Of a DNA stretch of 64,000 bases, positions 17,442 through 26,476 are shown piece after piece. The stretch spans positions 124,001-188,000 of the forward strand of contig JAPLFG010000002.1 in NCBI GenBank assembly GCA_026390795.1, given 5' to 3'. Numbering within the stretch: the first letter of the stretch is position 1; each line of letters opens with the position of its first letter. This DNA is from Ignavibacteriales bacterium. GTDB lineage: Bacteria > Bacteroidota > Ignavibacteria > Ignavibacteriales > Melioribacteraceae. Below the pieces are notes generated by a model. The model had not been told where the DNA came from and searched no databases. It was given only the letters and a program-made list of their open reading frames with translations. A program made the position numbers and the translations under genes.

Positions 17442-19382
17442 ATGCAATTACGTTTAATTGATATCTTAATTATTGTCCTCTTCATATTAATTAATATTCT
17501 AATCGGTTTCTTAATTTCAAAAAGAGCTTCTAAGAATATTAAAAACTACTTTCTTGGTGGTAATACCTTACCCTGGTGGTTGCTAGGTATTTCCAATGCT
17601 TCCGGAATGTTTGACATAGCCGGAACAATGTTATTAGTGTATTGGCTTGCTGTTTATGGTATGAAAAGTATGTGGCTGCCTTGGTTATGGCCTGTTTTCA
17701 ATCAAGTTTTCTTAATGGTTTATCTATCAGCCTGGCTGAGAAGATCAAATGTAATGACCGGTGCAGAGTGGATAAAAACACGTTTTGGAACAGGAAAAGG
17801 TGCTAATCTTTCCCATATTGTGGTTGTAGCTTTTGCTCTGATAGGTGTTATTGGATTTCTTTCATATGGATTTAAGGGGATAGGAAAATTTGCTACAGCT
17901 TTTCTTCCGCCTCTTGTTACAAATCCCGAGACGCTTTTAAACTATCCACAAATTAATGCTAATCTTTATGCCCTAATTCTGATGGGAATAACTACCATTT
18001 ATGTAGTAAAGGGTGGAATGTTTAGCGTAGTAATCACAGAAGTAATCCAATACGCAATTCTAACTCTATCTTCAATCGCAATCGGAATTATAGCAATTTA
18101 CCATGTCTCGCCTGAAATGATTAATTCAGTTTTACCCGCAGGGTGGAAAAATATTTTTTTTGGTTGGGATCTAAACCTTGACTGGTCGACTGTAAATGCT
18201 GCTACATCAACAAAAGTAAGAGCATTTGGCGATTGGATCAAAACGGATGGGTATTCTATGTTCGGTTTATTTTTTGGTATGGTACTATTTAAAGGAATAT
18301 TTGTTGCTGCTGCCGGACCGGCTCCTAATTATGATATGCAAAGGGTTCTTTCAACCCGCAATTCCAAAGAAGCCGCAAAAATGAGTTCTCTTGTTAGTGT
18401 TGTTCTTAATCCCGCACGTTACTTCATGATTGCCGGTTTAACAGTTCTTGCATTAACAAATTTCGATGAACTTTATAAAAGCTCAATTACATCTCCCGAT
18501 TTTGAAACAATATTGCCTGAAGTGATGGCTAAGTATATTCCAGTTGGATTACTTGGATTCTTAATGGCGGGACTTCTTGCCGCATTCATGAGCAATTTTG
18601 CTGCAACAGTAAACGCTGCGCCTGCTTATATAGTAAATGATATTTATAAAAGATTCATTAATCCAAATGATGAACCGAAGAAATATGTTACTATGAGTTA
18701 CATCAGCTCAATTGCTATTGTTGTTATTGGAGTAGCAGTGGGATTTGTGGTCGAGTCTATAAATAACGTTGTTCTCTGGATTACCGGTGCATTGTGGGGC
18801 GGGTATACTGCTTCCAATGTACTTAAATGGTATTGGTGGAGGTTTAATGGTCACGGTTATTTCTGGGGAATGGTATTCGGGATTGCATCTTCACTTTTAA
18901 TTCCACTACTAGATAGTTTGCATCTGATTAATTTCTTAAGAGATTGGCCATTAGCAAGTAATCTCGGTATGAATTCTTTCCCAGTAATTTTATTGATCTC
19001 AATTATTGGCAGTTTGATTGCTACGTTCTTAACGCCTCCGGAAAACGATGAAACACTTATCAATTTTTATAAACATGTTCGACCATGGGGATTCTGGAAA
19101 CCAATCCAGGAAAAAGTATTGAAACAAAATCCGAACTTTGTTCCTAACAAAGATTTCAAAAGAGATATGGTTAATGTTTTGGTCGGAATTGTATGGCAAA
19201 TTACATTGATGTCTTTTCCTGTATACTTAGTCTTGCGGGAATTTACTCCATTATGGATAACGCTCGGTATTATGGTTGTTACTTCGGTATTTCTAAAATT
19301 CAATTGGTGGGATAAACTTGAAACAGCTTTCGGTGAGAAAGATGAAAATGGTGTAACGATTACTGACGTTAATAATTCATGA
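17442..19382 (+). CDS. Sodium:solute symporter (SSS family), likely sugar
   Basis: Inner-membrane Na+-coupled transporter of the SLC5/SSS family, about 646 residues with 13-14 hydrophobic helices. It begins MQLRLIDILIIVLFILINI, typical of the first helix, followed by FLGGNTLPWW and SNASGMFDIAGTM; a long middle stretch (GPAPNYDMQRVLSTRN) and the helix LAAFMSNFAATVNAAPAYIVNDIYKRF are characteristic family features. ATG 17442 is chosen over the GTG at 17382, which overlaps the putative -12 element and lacks a ribosome site. Its stop overlaps the start of the GH130 gene (ATGA), so the two are translationally coupled. That coupling makes mannosylglucose, or a similar beta-disaccharide, the likely cargo; the substrate itself is inference. 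Confidence 0.88.
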   Translation: MQLRLIDILIIVLFILINILIGFLISKRASKNIKNYFLGGNTLPWWLLGISNASGMFDIAGTMLLVYWLAVYGMKSMWLPWLWPVFNQVFLMVYLSAWLRRSNVMTGAEWIKTRFGTGKGANLSHIVVVAFALIGVIGFLSYGFKGIGKFATAFLPPLVTNPETLLNYPQINANLYALILMGITTIYVVKGGMFSVVITEVIQYAILTLSSIAIGIIAIYHVSPEMINSVLPAGWKNIFFGWDLNLDWSTVNAATSTKVRAFGDWIKTDGYSMFGLFFGMVLFKGIFVAAAGPAPNYDMQRVLSTRNSKEAAKMSSLVSVVLNPARYFMIAGLTVLALTNFDELYKSSITSPDFETILPEVMAKYIPVGLLGFLMAGLLAAFMSNFAATVNAAPAYIVNDIYKRFINPNDEPKKYVTMSYISSIAIVVIGVAVGFVVESINNVVLWITGALWGGYTASNVLKWYWWRFNGHGYFWGMVFGIASSLLIPLLDSLHLINFLRDWPLASNLGMNSFPVILLISIIGSLIATFLTPPENDETLINFYKHVRPWGFWKPIQEKVLKQNPNFVPNKDFKRDMVNVLVGIVWQITLMSFPVYLVLREFTPLWITLGIMVVTSVFLKFNWWDKLETAFGEKDENGVTITDVNNS

Positions 19383-20596
19383 AATTATTGGAGTTAAAGA
19401 AGATGAATGAAAAACAATTCAATGAAAAATTAAATCAATTGTTGCTTGAGCACGAAAAATTAATCAAAAGGAAAAATATAAAAATTGAAAAAAGTAATGG
19501 TGTATATAACCGTTACAAATATCCTATACTTACTTCAGAACATACACCTCTTTTTTGGCGTTATGATTTGAATTATATAAGTAATCCTTATCTAATGGAA
19601 AGGCAAGGAATCAATTGTACTTTCAATTCAGGGGCAATGATTTTTAAAGGCAAGATAGTTTTAGCTGTGAGAGTTGAGGGAGTTGACAGAAAGTCTTTCT
19701 TTGCTATTGCCGAATCTCTAAACGGAATTGATAATTTCAAATTCTGGGATTATCCTGTTAAAATGCCCCAAACAGAAAGACCGGATTCAAACGTGTACGA
19801 TATGCGTCTTGTGGAACATGAAGACGGATGGATTTATGGATTATTCTGTACTGAACGACACGATGACAGCAGACCTGACGATACTTCTGCGGCAGTTGCT
19901 TCATGCGGAATTGCACGAACGAAAGATCTTGTGGAATGGGAAAGATTACCTGATCTAATCTCATATACAGGTCAGCAGAGAAACGTTGTTCTTCATCAGG
20001 AATTTATAAATGGAAAATATGGATTGTACACAAGACCCCAGGATGGATTCATTGAAACTGGAAGCGGCGGCGGAATTGGATGGGGATTAACAGATAGCAT
20101 GGAACACCCGGAAGTAAAAAAAGAAATAATTATCGATCGTAAGGTTTATCATACAATTTACGAAGTTAAAAATGGATTGGGTCCAGCCCCCATCAAAACA
20201 GAAAAAGGATGGTTGCATTTAGCTCACGGAGTTAGAAATACAGCAGCAGGATTGAGATATGTTTTATATCTGATGCTCGCAGACCAGCAATACCCAATGA
20301 ATATTATACATAAGCCGGCCGGATATTTTATTGCGCCCGAAGGTGATGAAAGGGTAGGCGATGTATCCAATGTTACTTTCAGCAATGGATGGGTTAAAAA
20401 ACCTAACGGTGAAGTTTTAATTTATTATGCATCTTCCGATACAAGAATGCACGTTGCCGTTTCTACCATAGATAAACTTCTTGATTACGTAACTAATACA
20501 CCTGAAGATAGATTTATAAGCTCTGAATGTGTTAAGACAAGAAATGAATTGATTGAAAAAAATCTGACAATTCTGAATAAACATAAAAAGAAATGA
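19379..20596 (+). CDS. GH130 mannosylglucose phosphorylase
   Basis: Cytosolic five-bladed beta-propeller phosphorylase. The 405-residue protein resembles GH130 subfamily 1, 4-O-beta-D-mannosyl-D-glucose phosphorylase, which forms mannose 1-phosphate and glucose. Visible motifs are an N-terminal helical extension, FNSGAMIFKGKIVLAVRVEG, NVYDMRL with the catalytic Asp at about 141, FCTERHDDSRPD, TGQQRNVVLH, and HGVRNTAAGLRY. No signal peptide. It starts at ATG 19379 overlapping the symporter stop by 4 bases; a second ATG at 19403 has GGAG before it and could be used. Together with the epimerase at 26477 and the mannanases it completes the known mannan-catabolic route (mannobiose to mannosylglucose to mannose 1-phosphate). 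A GH130_2 role on oligosaccharides is a less likely alternative. Confidence 0.88.
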   Translation: MKLLELKKMNEKQFNEKLNQLLLEHEKLIKRKNIKIEKSNGVYNRYKYPILTSEHTPLFWRYDLNYISNPYLMERQGINCTFNSGAMIFKGKIVLAVRVEGVDRKSFFAIAESLNGIDNFKFWDYPVKMPQTERPDSNVYDMRLVEHEDGWIYGLFCTERHDDSRPDDTSAAVASCGIARTKDLVEWERLPDLISYTGQQRNVVLHQEFINGKYGLYTRPQDGFIETGSGGGIGWGLTDSMEHPEVKKEIIIDRKVYHTIYEVKNGLGPAPIKTEKGWLHLAHGVRNTAAGLRYVLYLMLADQQYPMNIIHKPAGYFIAPEGDERVGDVSNVTFSNGWVKKPNGEVLIYYASSDTRMHVAVSTIDKLLDYVTNTPEDRFISSECVKTRNELIEKNLTILNKHKKK

Positions 20597-20622
20597 TATT
20601 TCCTTAATGGTGCCTCCATTAG

Positions 20623-20658
20623 ATGCCGTGCATCTTGTTATTTATGCCAGCACGGCAT
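20623..20658 (+). terminator. Rho-independent terminator after SSS-GH130
   Basis: Perfect 9-base stem ATGCCGTGC / GCACGGCAT with an 18-base loop, followed by TATTATTTTAG; 27 bases after the GH130 stop. Confidence 0.7.
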
Positions 20659-20843
20659 TATTATTTTAGTCTATTATTCTCTATGATTTATTGTCCGAAG
20701 TCAAAAAATAGTAATTGAAAAATTTTTATCGTTCATATTGATTCAGATAATAAACCTTGATTAATAATTATGAAACATGTTCCCGAAGTTCACTCATTTA
20801 TAATTTATTTATAGTAATGAACAGTCTTTGAGCGAGGTAATTC

Positions 20844-23330
20844 ATGTCTAGTAAATTCTGCTATCCACTAGTCCTTCTTTTCTTAATCATTTTTTGTTCA
20901 ATTTCATTCAGTCAACCGAAACGTATGAATTCGAGCTTACATATAAATGAGAACGGTTATTACGAAATGCCGGGACTCAATGTAATGTTGTTTGATGATT
21001 TTTATCCCGAAGGCCATCAAGGTGGATTAACAATTATTCAACATGGAATACGTGTAGCGGCCAATGGTGATATACGTTTAGAACCTACTCCCGGGCAATG
21101 GGCTCCGGTTCCGAAAGTCGGTCAAAGAAAAATTGACAGGCAAAATGAAGTTATTGAAGTCAGTTTATGGTACCCGGATTCCAGCAAAGACAGAAAAGGG
21201 TTTAATCCAATTAATTACCCCGATCTAAAAATTAAATACACAATTAAAACTTTGGTTGAAGGAAATAATATTAAAGTAATTGTAGATCTTGAAAAACCTT
21301 TGCCGGCTAATTGGGCAAACAAAGTCGGATTTAATTTGGAATTATTCCCCGGTCACTATTTTGGAGAACATTTTTTGATGGATGATGAATCTGGAATATT
21401 CCCTCGGCAAGCAAATGGACCGATGATGAAAGATGCTGATGGAAATTTACAAATAGTACCAATGGCTGTTGGAAAAGAGTTAGTGGTATCACCAGGTGTT
21501 GAAGGAAGAGAAATAATATTTATAAGTAATAAAAGCGATCTTCAGTTAATTGACGGAAGAGGTTTGCATAACAATGGGTGGTTTGTGCTGCGTTCAACAA
21601 TTCCTCAAGGTGTTGATAAAAATGCGGTCGAATGGATAATCTCTCCAAAAGTAAATCCAGATTGGAGATATAAACCGGTAATTCAAGTATCACAGATTGG
21701 TTATCATCCTAAGCAAATAAAATTTGCTGTTATTGAACTTGATAAATTGACAGAAGAATTCGAACCGGTTCAGCTTATCAAAATAAACGAGAACTCCCAG
21801 AAGGTAATAAAAGAAGATCTTCATCCAATTGCATGGGGAAGTTTTTTACGATACAAATATTTGCGTTTCGATTTCACTAATGTAACAGAACAAGGAATTT
21901 ATAAATTAAAATACGGCAATGTTGAATCGAATGAATTTGAAATCAAAAAAAATATTTTTGCAAGAAATGTATGGCAGCCAACATTGGAATATTTTCTTCC
22001 CGTACAAATGTGCCATATGAAAATTAAAGATAGATATAAAACATGGCACGGACTGTGTCATATGGATGATGCTTTGATGGCTCCGATTAATCATAATCAT
22101 TTTGACGGTTATTTTCAGAAAGGTTCTACATTAACTAAATATCAATCCGGAGAACACGTACCCGGATTAAACATAGGCGGATGGCATGATGCTGGTGATT
22201 ACGATCTTAGAATCGAATCTCAAGCAGAAACTGTTTATCGTCTTTCCCAAGCTTATGAATATTTTAAAAATGATTATGATGAAACCTATATTGATGAAAA
22301 TTCCAGATTAGTCAAGATTCATAATCCGGATGGCAAACCAGATCTCTTACAACAGATTGAACACGGTGTTTTAAGTATAGTAGGAGCTTATGAATCAATG
22401 GGAAGATTATATAGAGGAATTCAAGAATCATCACTCGAACAATATGTTCACCTTGGAGATGCTTCAACAATTACCGATAATCTTGTTTATAATAAAAATG
22501 AAAAAGATCCTATATTGAAACAATCCTTGCCTCAAGACGACCGTTTAGTATTCACTGAAGAAAATCCTAGTAGAGAACTGGAAGTTGCACAAGTTTTGGC
22601 AGCAGCTAATAGAGTATTAAAAAATTTCAATCCCGAACTTGCAGAAAAATGTTTGGACATTTCTGAAGAACTTTATAAAAATAATAGTTCGATTAAAATA
22701 AGAGATAAGATTAATACTGTTGCAGAACTTTATCTCACTACATCAGGTAGGGAATATGAAAAGATACTCAAAGAAAATTTGGACATCATTTGTAATAACG
22801 TTGAACAATACAGTGAAGTACTTGGAAGAGTTGTAAGAAAAATAAATGATAAAAATTTTACTGATAGGGTAGAAATTGCTGTTAAGAATGCTTTCGATAA
22901 GATAACAGAACAACAAAAAGAAAATCCTTATGGTGTTCCATATAAACCATATATATGGGGAGCGGGATGGGGAATTCAATCGTTCGGTGTTAAGAATTTA
23001 TTTTTATATCTGGGATTTCCAGAAATATTTTCTTCAGAATATCTCTTTAGTGCAATGAACTTTATACTTGGATGTCATCCCGGTGAAAATACTGCTTCAT
23101 TCGCTTCCGGTGTAGGAGTTAATTCATTAATTATTGCTTATGGAACGAACAGAGATGAATGGAGTTACATTCCCGGCGGTGTAGGAAGCGGAACAGCATT
23201 AATTCGTCCGGACTTTCCGGAATTAAAAGTCTGGCCCTATTTCTGGCAGCAAACTGAATATGTAATGGGCGGCGGTGCAACGGATTTTATGATATTGGCA
23301 ATGGCTGCAGATTCCTTATTTAACAAATAA
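20844..23330 (+). CDS. Exported GH9 family protein with novel N-terminal domain
   Basis: Signal peptide (about 1-24, ending SISFSQ), an N-terminal domain of roughly 240 residues that I do not recognise (all-beta in appearance), a CelD_N Ig-like domain (about 275-375; VSQIGYHPKQIKFAVIE), and a GH9 (alpha/alpha)6 domain with WHDAGD at 447-452. The C-terminus differs from classical GH9 endoglucanases: the usual NE..INWNAPLV is replaced by WQQTEYVMGGGATDFM, where E805 is the probable proton donor. This variant is shared with GH9 exo-acting enzymes such as beta-glucosidase/glucosaminidase-like members, so terminal sugar removal is plausible. At 828 residues it has no T9SS tail, so it likely stays periplasmic. 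The start has GCGAGG 9 bases upstream. It opens a run of exported genes reaching 29006. Confidence 0.83.
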   Translation: MSSKFCYPLVLLFLIIFCSISFSQPKRMNSSLHINENGYYEMPGLNVMLFDDFYPEGHQGGLTIIQHGIRVAANGDIRLEPTPGQWAPVPKVGQRKIDRQNEVIEVSLWYPDSSKDRKGFNPINYPDLKIKYTIKTLVEGNNIKVIVDLEKPLPANWANKVGFNLELFPGHYFGEHFLMDDESGIFPRQANGPMMKDADGNLQIVPMAVGKELVVSPGVEGREIIFISNKSDLQLIDGRGLHNNGWFVLRSTIPQGVDKNAVEWIISPKVNPDWRYKPVIQVSQIGYHPKQIKFAVIELDKLTEEFEPVQLIKINENSQKVIKEDLHPIAWGSFLRYKYLRFDFTNVTEQGIYKLKYGNVESNEFEIKKNIFARNVWQPTLEYFLPVQMCHMKIKDRYKTWHGLCHMDDALMAPINHNHFDGYFQKGSTLTKYQSGEHVPGLNIGGWHDAGDYDLRIESQAETVYRLSQAYEYFKNDYDETYIDENSRLVKIHNPDGKPDLLQQIEHGVLSIVGAYESMGRLYRGIQESSLEQYVHLGDASTITDNLVYNKNEKDPILKQSLPQDDRLVFTEENPSRELEVAQVLAAANRVLKNFNPELAEKCLDISEELYKNNSSIKIRDKINTVAELYLTTSGREYEKILKENLDIICNNVEQYSEVLGRVVRKINDKNFTDRVEIAVKNAFDKITEQQKENPYGVPYKPYIWGAGWGIQSFGVKNLFLYLGFPEIFSSEYLFSAMNFILGCHPGENTASFASGVGVNSLIIAYGTNRDEWSYIPGGVGSGTALIRPDFPELKVWPYFWQQTEYVMGGGATDFMILAMAADSLFNK

Positions 23331-23339
23331 AATCAAATT

Positions 23340-23361
23340 AATGATTTTTTTAATAATCATT
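23340..23361 (+). terminator. Weak hairpin after GH9 gene
   Basis: AATGATT / AATCATT, 7-base stem with an all A/T 8-base loop, 9 bases after the stop; no strong U-tract, so termination may be partial. Confidence 0.3.
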
Positions 23362-23427
23362 GACTCATAAAAAATACAAGTTACTGTATAGTAGTTTTAA
23401 TGATGATCTATTGGCGGAGGTATGTGT

Positions 23428-24335
23428 ATGTGCAATAATAAATTCAATGGAACAAATATTCTTGAAATACTTGGTTCAAACTTATTGAAAGCATCAAAAA
23501 TTTTTTCTGTTGCTTCGTTGTTTTGGTTTGCTTCGATGAACACTTATAGCCAGATTCCCAACAAAGAAACTACTCGTTGCATATTAAGCGCATCAATAGG
23601 GGAGATAACTTCCAAGATCACTAATAAAGAATATGAACTGATTATTAATTTACCTTATAGTTATTATAAAGATACACTAAAAACTTATCCAGTAATTTAT
23701 TTCTGTGATGGTTTCTATGATTTCCCGCTATACGCGATGATTTATAGCGATCAATTCTATGATAAGATAATCAATGAATGCTTCCTTGTCGGTTTTTCGT
23801 ATAAAGGGAAAAATCTGGATTACGAAAAATTAAGAGCTCATGATTACACGCCAACCGATGTTACTAAAGTCGGTGAATCGGGTGGAGCTCTAGATTTTTT
23901 AAGCGTTATTGAAAATGAGTTTATTCCTTTCATGGAGAAAAATTATAGAGTCAATCCAAAATTTAGAGCATTAAGCGGATGCTCTTTAGGAGGGCTTTTT
24001 ACATTGTTTGCAATGTTCGCACGTCCTGAACTCTTCAATGCATATATCGCTATAAGCCCTGCAGTATTTTGGATAATAATTGGCTTTTCAAATTTGAGGA
24101 ACAATTTCATTCCGCCAATACAGATTTACCGGTTTCTTTATATATGACTGTTGGTGAAAAAGAATTTTTAATTAACGGTGTAAAACTTTTTAATGAAACA
24201 CTGCAAATTCATAAGTATGAAAAATTTAGATATCAATTTCGAATTCTTGAAAATACCTACCACGCAGGGTCAAAACCGGAAGGTTATACTCGCGGTATGC
24301 AATTTATTTTTGAACCGCTGCAAAAAAAACAATAA
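23428..24335 (+). pseudogene. Frameshifted exported esterase (Fes/EstD-like alpha/beta hydrolase)
   Basis: Two frames together make one esterase. The first (to 24147) holds the signal peptide, PVIYFCDGFYDF, the nucleophile elbow GCSLGG and IAISPAVFW; the second, starting within 24069, continues DNNWLFKFEEQF, VSLYMTVGEKE and ENTYHAGSKPEGY with the catalytic His. Restoring one G in the GG at 24071-24072 gives FWDNNW and joins them exactly. In this family such enzymes remove feruloyl or acetyl groups or hydrolyse siderophores; the wall-degradation context favours an ester-decorated polysaccharide. The break is either a real recent mutation or a base-calling error, since nothing else in the gene is damaged. 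Start: GGAGG at 23417 gives best spacing to ATG 23428; ATG 23422 is possible. Confidence 0.85.
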
Positions 24336-24366
24336 TGTTTAATTGTTAGCAAAAAAAAATATACTA

Positions 24367-25596
24367 ATGAATAAGAGCCTCAACACTTTTCAGAGAACAC
24401 TAATATTTCTCATGATTATTTTGTTAGTCGAAAATACTTCCGCTCAATTTCTCGATCAATTTAATAGTGAACGATTAGATTATGATAGAAAAGGTATTAA
24501 CGGTTGGACGTTTTTTACCGGTGATGGAAATGCTATTATGGATTTCCAACAGCATAACGGTTATGCTTCAATTATGGTTGATGCTACAAAAGATAGCTGT
24601 GGAATTTGGTGGGCACTGATTAAACACTGTGTTTCGGCCAATATGGACTTGCATTTATTAAATAAACCAAATTATGAGTTGCGTGTTGAAGGGAAAATTC
24701 GTGTAAGTGACGCACCTAAACGAGTTAATCTTCATCTTAATACTCAACGAACTACAGATTTTCACTCTCACCTTATGGAGTTTGATATTCCGGATACAAC
24801 TAATTGGCACACGATCAGTATGACCACAAAAAATTTTAATGCTGTGCCCGGTGATACTGTTTTTGGGCAACTCGCTCTAATGGATTGGGGGCTTGAAAAA
24901 TATCGTGTGGATATTGACTACTTCAAAGTTGATATCGTGAATGTAAATGCTATCGGACCTGACCAAGGTTGTCAAGTGCCGTATCATCCTTCGATACCGG
25001 ATCTGCAATCATTTGCACAACATACTCCTGTATCACAAGATGCAATCGTAGATATTGAATATCCTGATATGAATTTTAATAATTGGTATGCGAAAAATGA
25101 AAATGTCGAACTGCTCTCAGTCGGCGGTACTCAACTAATTATTATGAGGTGGGATCTGAAAGAGTTTATTGGAAAGAAAGTTAATGGTTCCGGATTATTG
25201 GAATTAACTACATACTCTTTGCAACGTTCGCCTGATTATAAAAAAGATTTCGGAATGGTGCGTATTTCGGAGATATTTGGTGGAAATCAAAACTGGGATC
25301 AAACCGAAGTTACATATAATAATTTTTGTCAACGAGTGAAAATGAACAGAGTAATAAATTCACAAATGATTATTGATGTTGATGTAAATGAAAACCGTAA
25401 TGGTAAAAATCTGATTACTATTTCAAAGCCGGTACTTCAACGTATGATTGACGGCAATACATTTGGCTTGGCTCTCAGACCTCTTGGTGCAATAAATGCT
25501 TCTTTTTATGCAATGGAATATCAAAAAGGAAAATATTGCGCAAAACTACATTTCAATTTAGAATCGAATCCTTCAGATAAAAATATAAATAATTAG
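24367..25596 (+). CDS. Secreted carbohydrate-binding-like protein
   Basis: Exported protein of about 409 residues with no recognised catalytic motif. After a signal peptide (LIFLMIILLVENTSAQ) there is a jelly-roll domain (about 25-195; NGWTFFTGDGNAIMDF, HLNTQRTTDFHSHLMEFD), the shape of a carbohydrate-binding module, and a second beta-domain (about 200-400; MRWDLKEFIGKKVNGSGLLEL, WDQTEVTYNNF) that resembles the DNRLRE/CBM96 type fold. It is set between the esterase and the RraA-like gene with spacing of a few tens of bases, so it is part of the same transcript. A substrate-binding role is inference. ATG 24367 is preferred to TTG 24343 because the signal peptide follows it; no strong ribosome site is seen. 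Confidence 0.75.
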   Translation: MNKSLNTFQRTLIFLMIILLVENTSAQFLDQFNSERLDYDRKGINGWTFFTGDGNAIMDFQQHNGYASIMVDATKDSCGIWWALIKHCVSANMDLHLLNKPNYELRVEGKIRVSDAPKRVNLHLNTQRTTDFHSHLMEFDIPDTTNWHTISMTTKNFNAVPGDTVFGQLALMDWGLEKYRVDIDYFKVDIVNVNAIGPDQGCQVPYHPSIPDLQSFAQHTPVSQDAIVDIEYPDMNFNNWYAKNENVELLSVGGTQLIIMRWDLKEFIGKKVNGSGLLELTTYSLQRSPDYKKDFGMVRISEIFGGNQNWDQTEVTYNNFCQRVKMNRVINSQMIIDVDVNENRNGKNLITISKPVLQRMIDGNTFGLALRPLGAINASFYAMEYQKGKYCAKLHFNLESNPSDKNINN

Positions 25597-25623
25597 TAAG
25601 TCTATTTCATAAGGAGCACTGCT

Positions 25624-26457
25624 ATGAAAAATCCAATTAAGCTTGTCTTATGCATTTTAATTTGTTTATCTGCTAATATAAAACCGCAAGAAAAAACTAC
25701 CACCGATATAATGAAAGGAATAAATTTTATAGAAACAACAGTTTACTCTGATGTAGAAAATCCAACTATATTAAAATTATTTGAAGGATTACGTGTCGCC
25801 GATGTTTCCGACGGAATGGATATGGTAGGATTGCCTGGTACCGGATTAGTAGATCCGGCAATTCATGCAGATTGGATCGATCAAAAGAATTTGTCTCATC
25901 AATTCAGAGGAATTGCAATCACTGCAAGATATGTTCCTACACAAAAACCGGATCGGCCTAAACCGGGAGAAAAATTTCAAGACTGGGAAGGTAATTTTTA
26001 TAACTCTTATTCTCATGAAGCTTATGCGAAAATAATCAAACCAGGTTCTGTAGTAGTAATAGATGATGTTGAAGATAAAGACATAGGGTCTATCGGTTCT
26101 TATAACATTTTATATTGGAAAAGTCTTGGTGCGGTTGGTGTGGTTACAGATGCTAGTTCAAGAGATACGGATGAAATAGCTATTGAAGGAGTACCTTTAT
26201 ATTTACGGAAAAAAGGAAGAGGAATTCGGCCGGGTCGAAATGAATTGGAATCAGTTAACCGGCCAGTTGTAATCGGTGGAGTTTTGGTTTGTCCTGGCGA
26301 TGTTGTTGTAGCCGATGCAGATGGGGTGATTGTTGTCCCACGAGTTAATGCAGAACAAGTTGCTAAATATGCTCGTGAGATTTTAACTAAAGATAAATCA
26401 GCAAGACAACAATTATATAAAGATCTAAAATTGCCTTTGGATAATACAGTTAAATAA
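25624..26457 (+). CDS. RraA-family protein with signal peptide
   Basis: RraA-fold protein (the HMG/CHA aldolase and RNase E inhibitor family). Conserved pieces are RVADVSDGMD, the central IDDVEDKDIGSIGSYNI, VVTDASSRDTDEI and the final GDVVVADADGVIVVP motif. It is 277 residues, about 50-100 longer than cytosolic RraA, and begins with a signal peptide (MKNPIKLVLCILICLSANIKPQ), so it should act outside the cytosol, where neither RNase E nor the usual oxo-acid aldolase substrates are expected. It starts at ATG with AAGGAG 9 bases before it and lies 27 bases after the binding protein and 19 before the epimerase. Its role beside an exported epimerase is unknown; aldolase or decarboxylase activity on a sugar acid is one guess. 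Confidence 0.82.
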   Translation: MKNPIKLVLCILICLSANIKPQEKTTTDIMKGINFIETTVYSDVENPTILKLFEGLRVADVSDGMDMVGLPGTGLVDPAIHADWIDQKNLSHQFRGIAITARYVPTQKPDRPKPGEKFQDWEGNFYNSYSHEAYAKIIKPGSVVVIDDVEDKDIGSIGSYNILYWKSLGAVGVVTDASSRDTDEIAIEGVPLYLRKKGRGIRPGRNELESVNRPVVIGGVLVCPGDVVVADADGVIVVPRVNAEQVAKYAREILTKDKSARQQLYKDLKLPLDNTVK

Positions 26458-26476
26458 AAACGTTCATGAGATTGAA

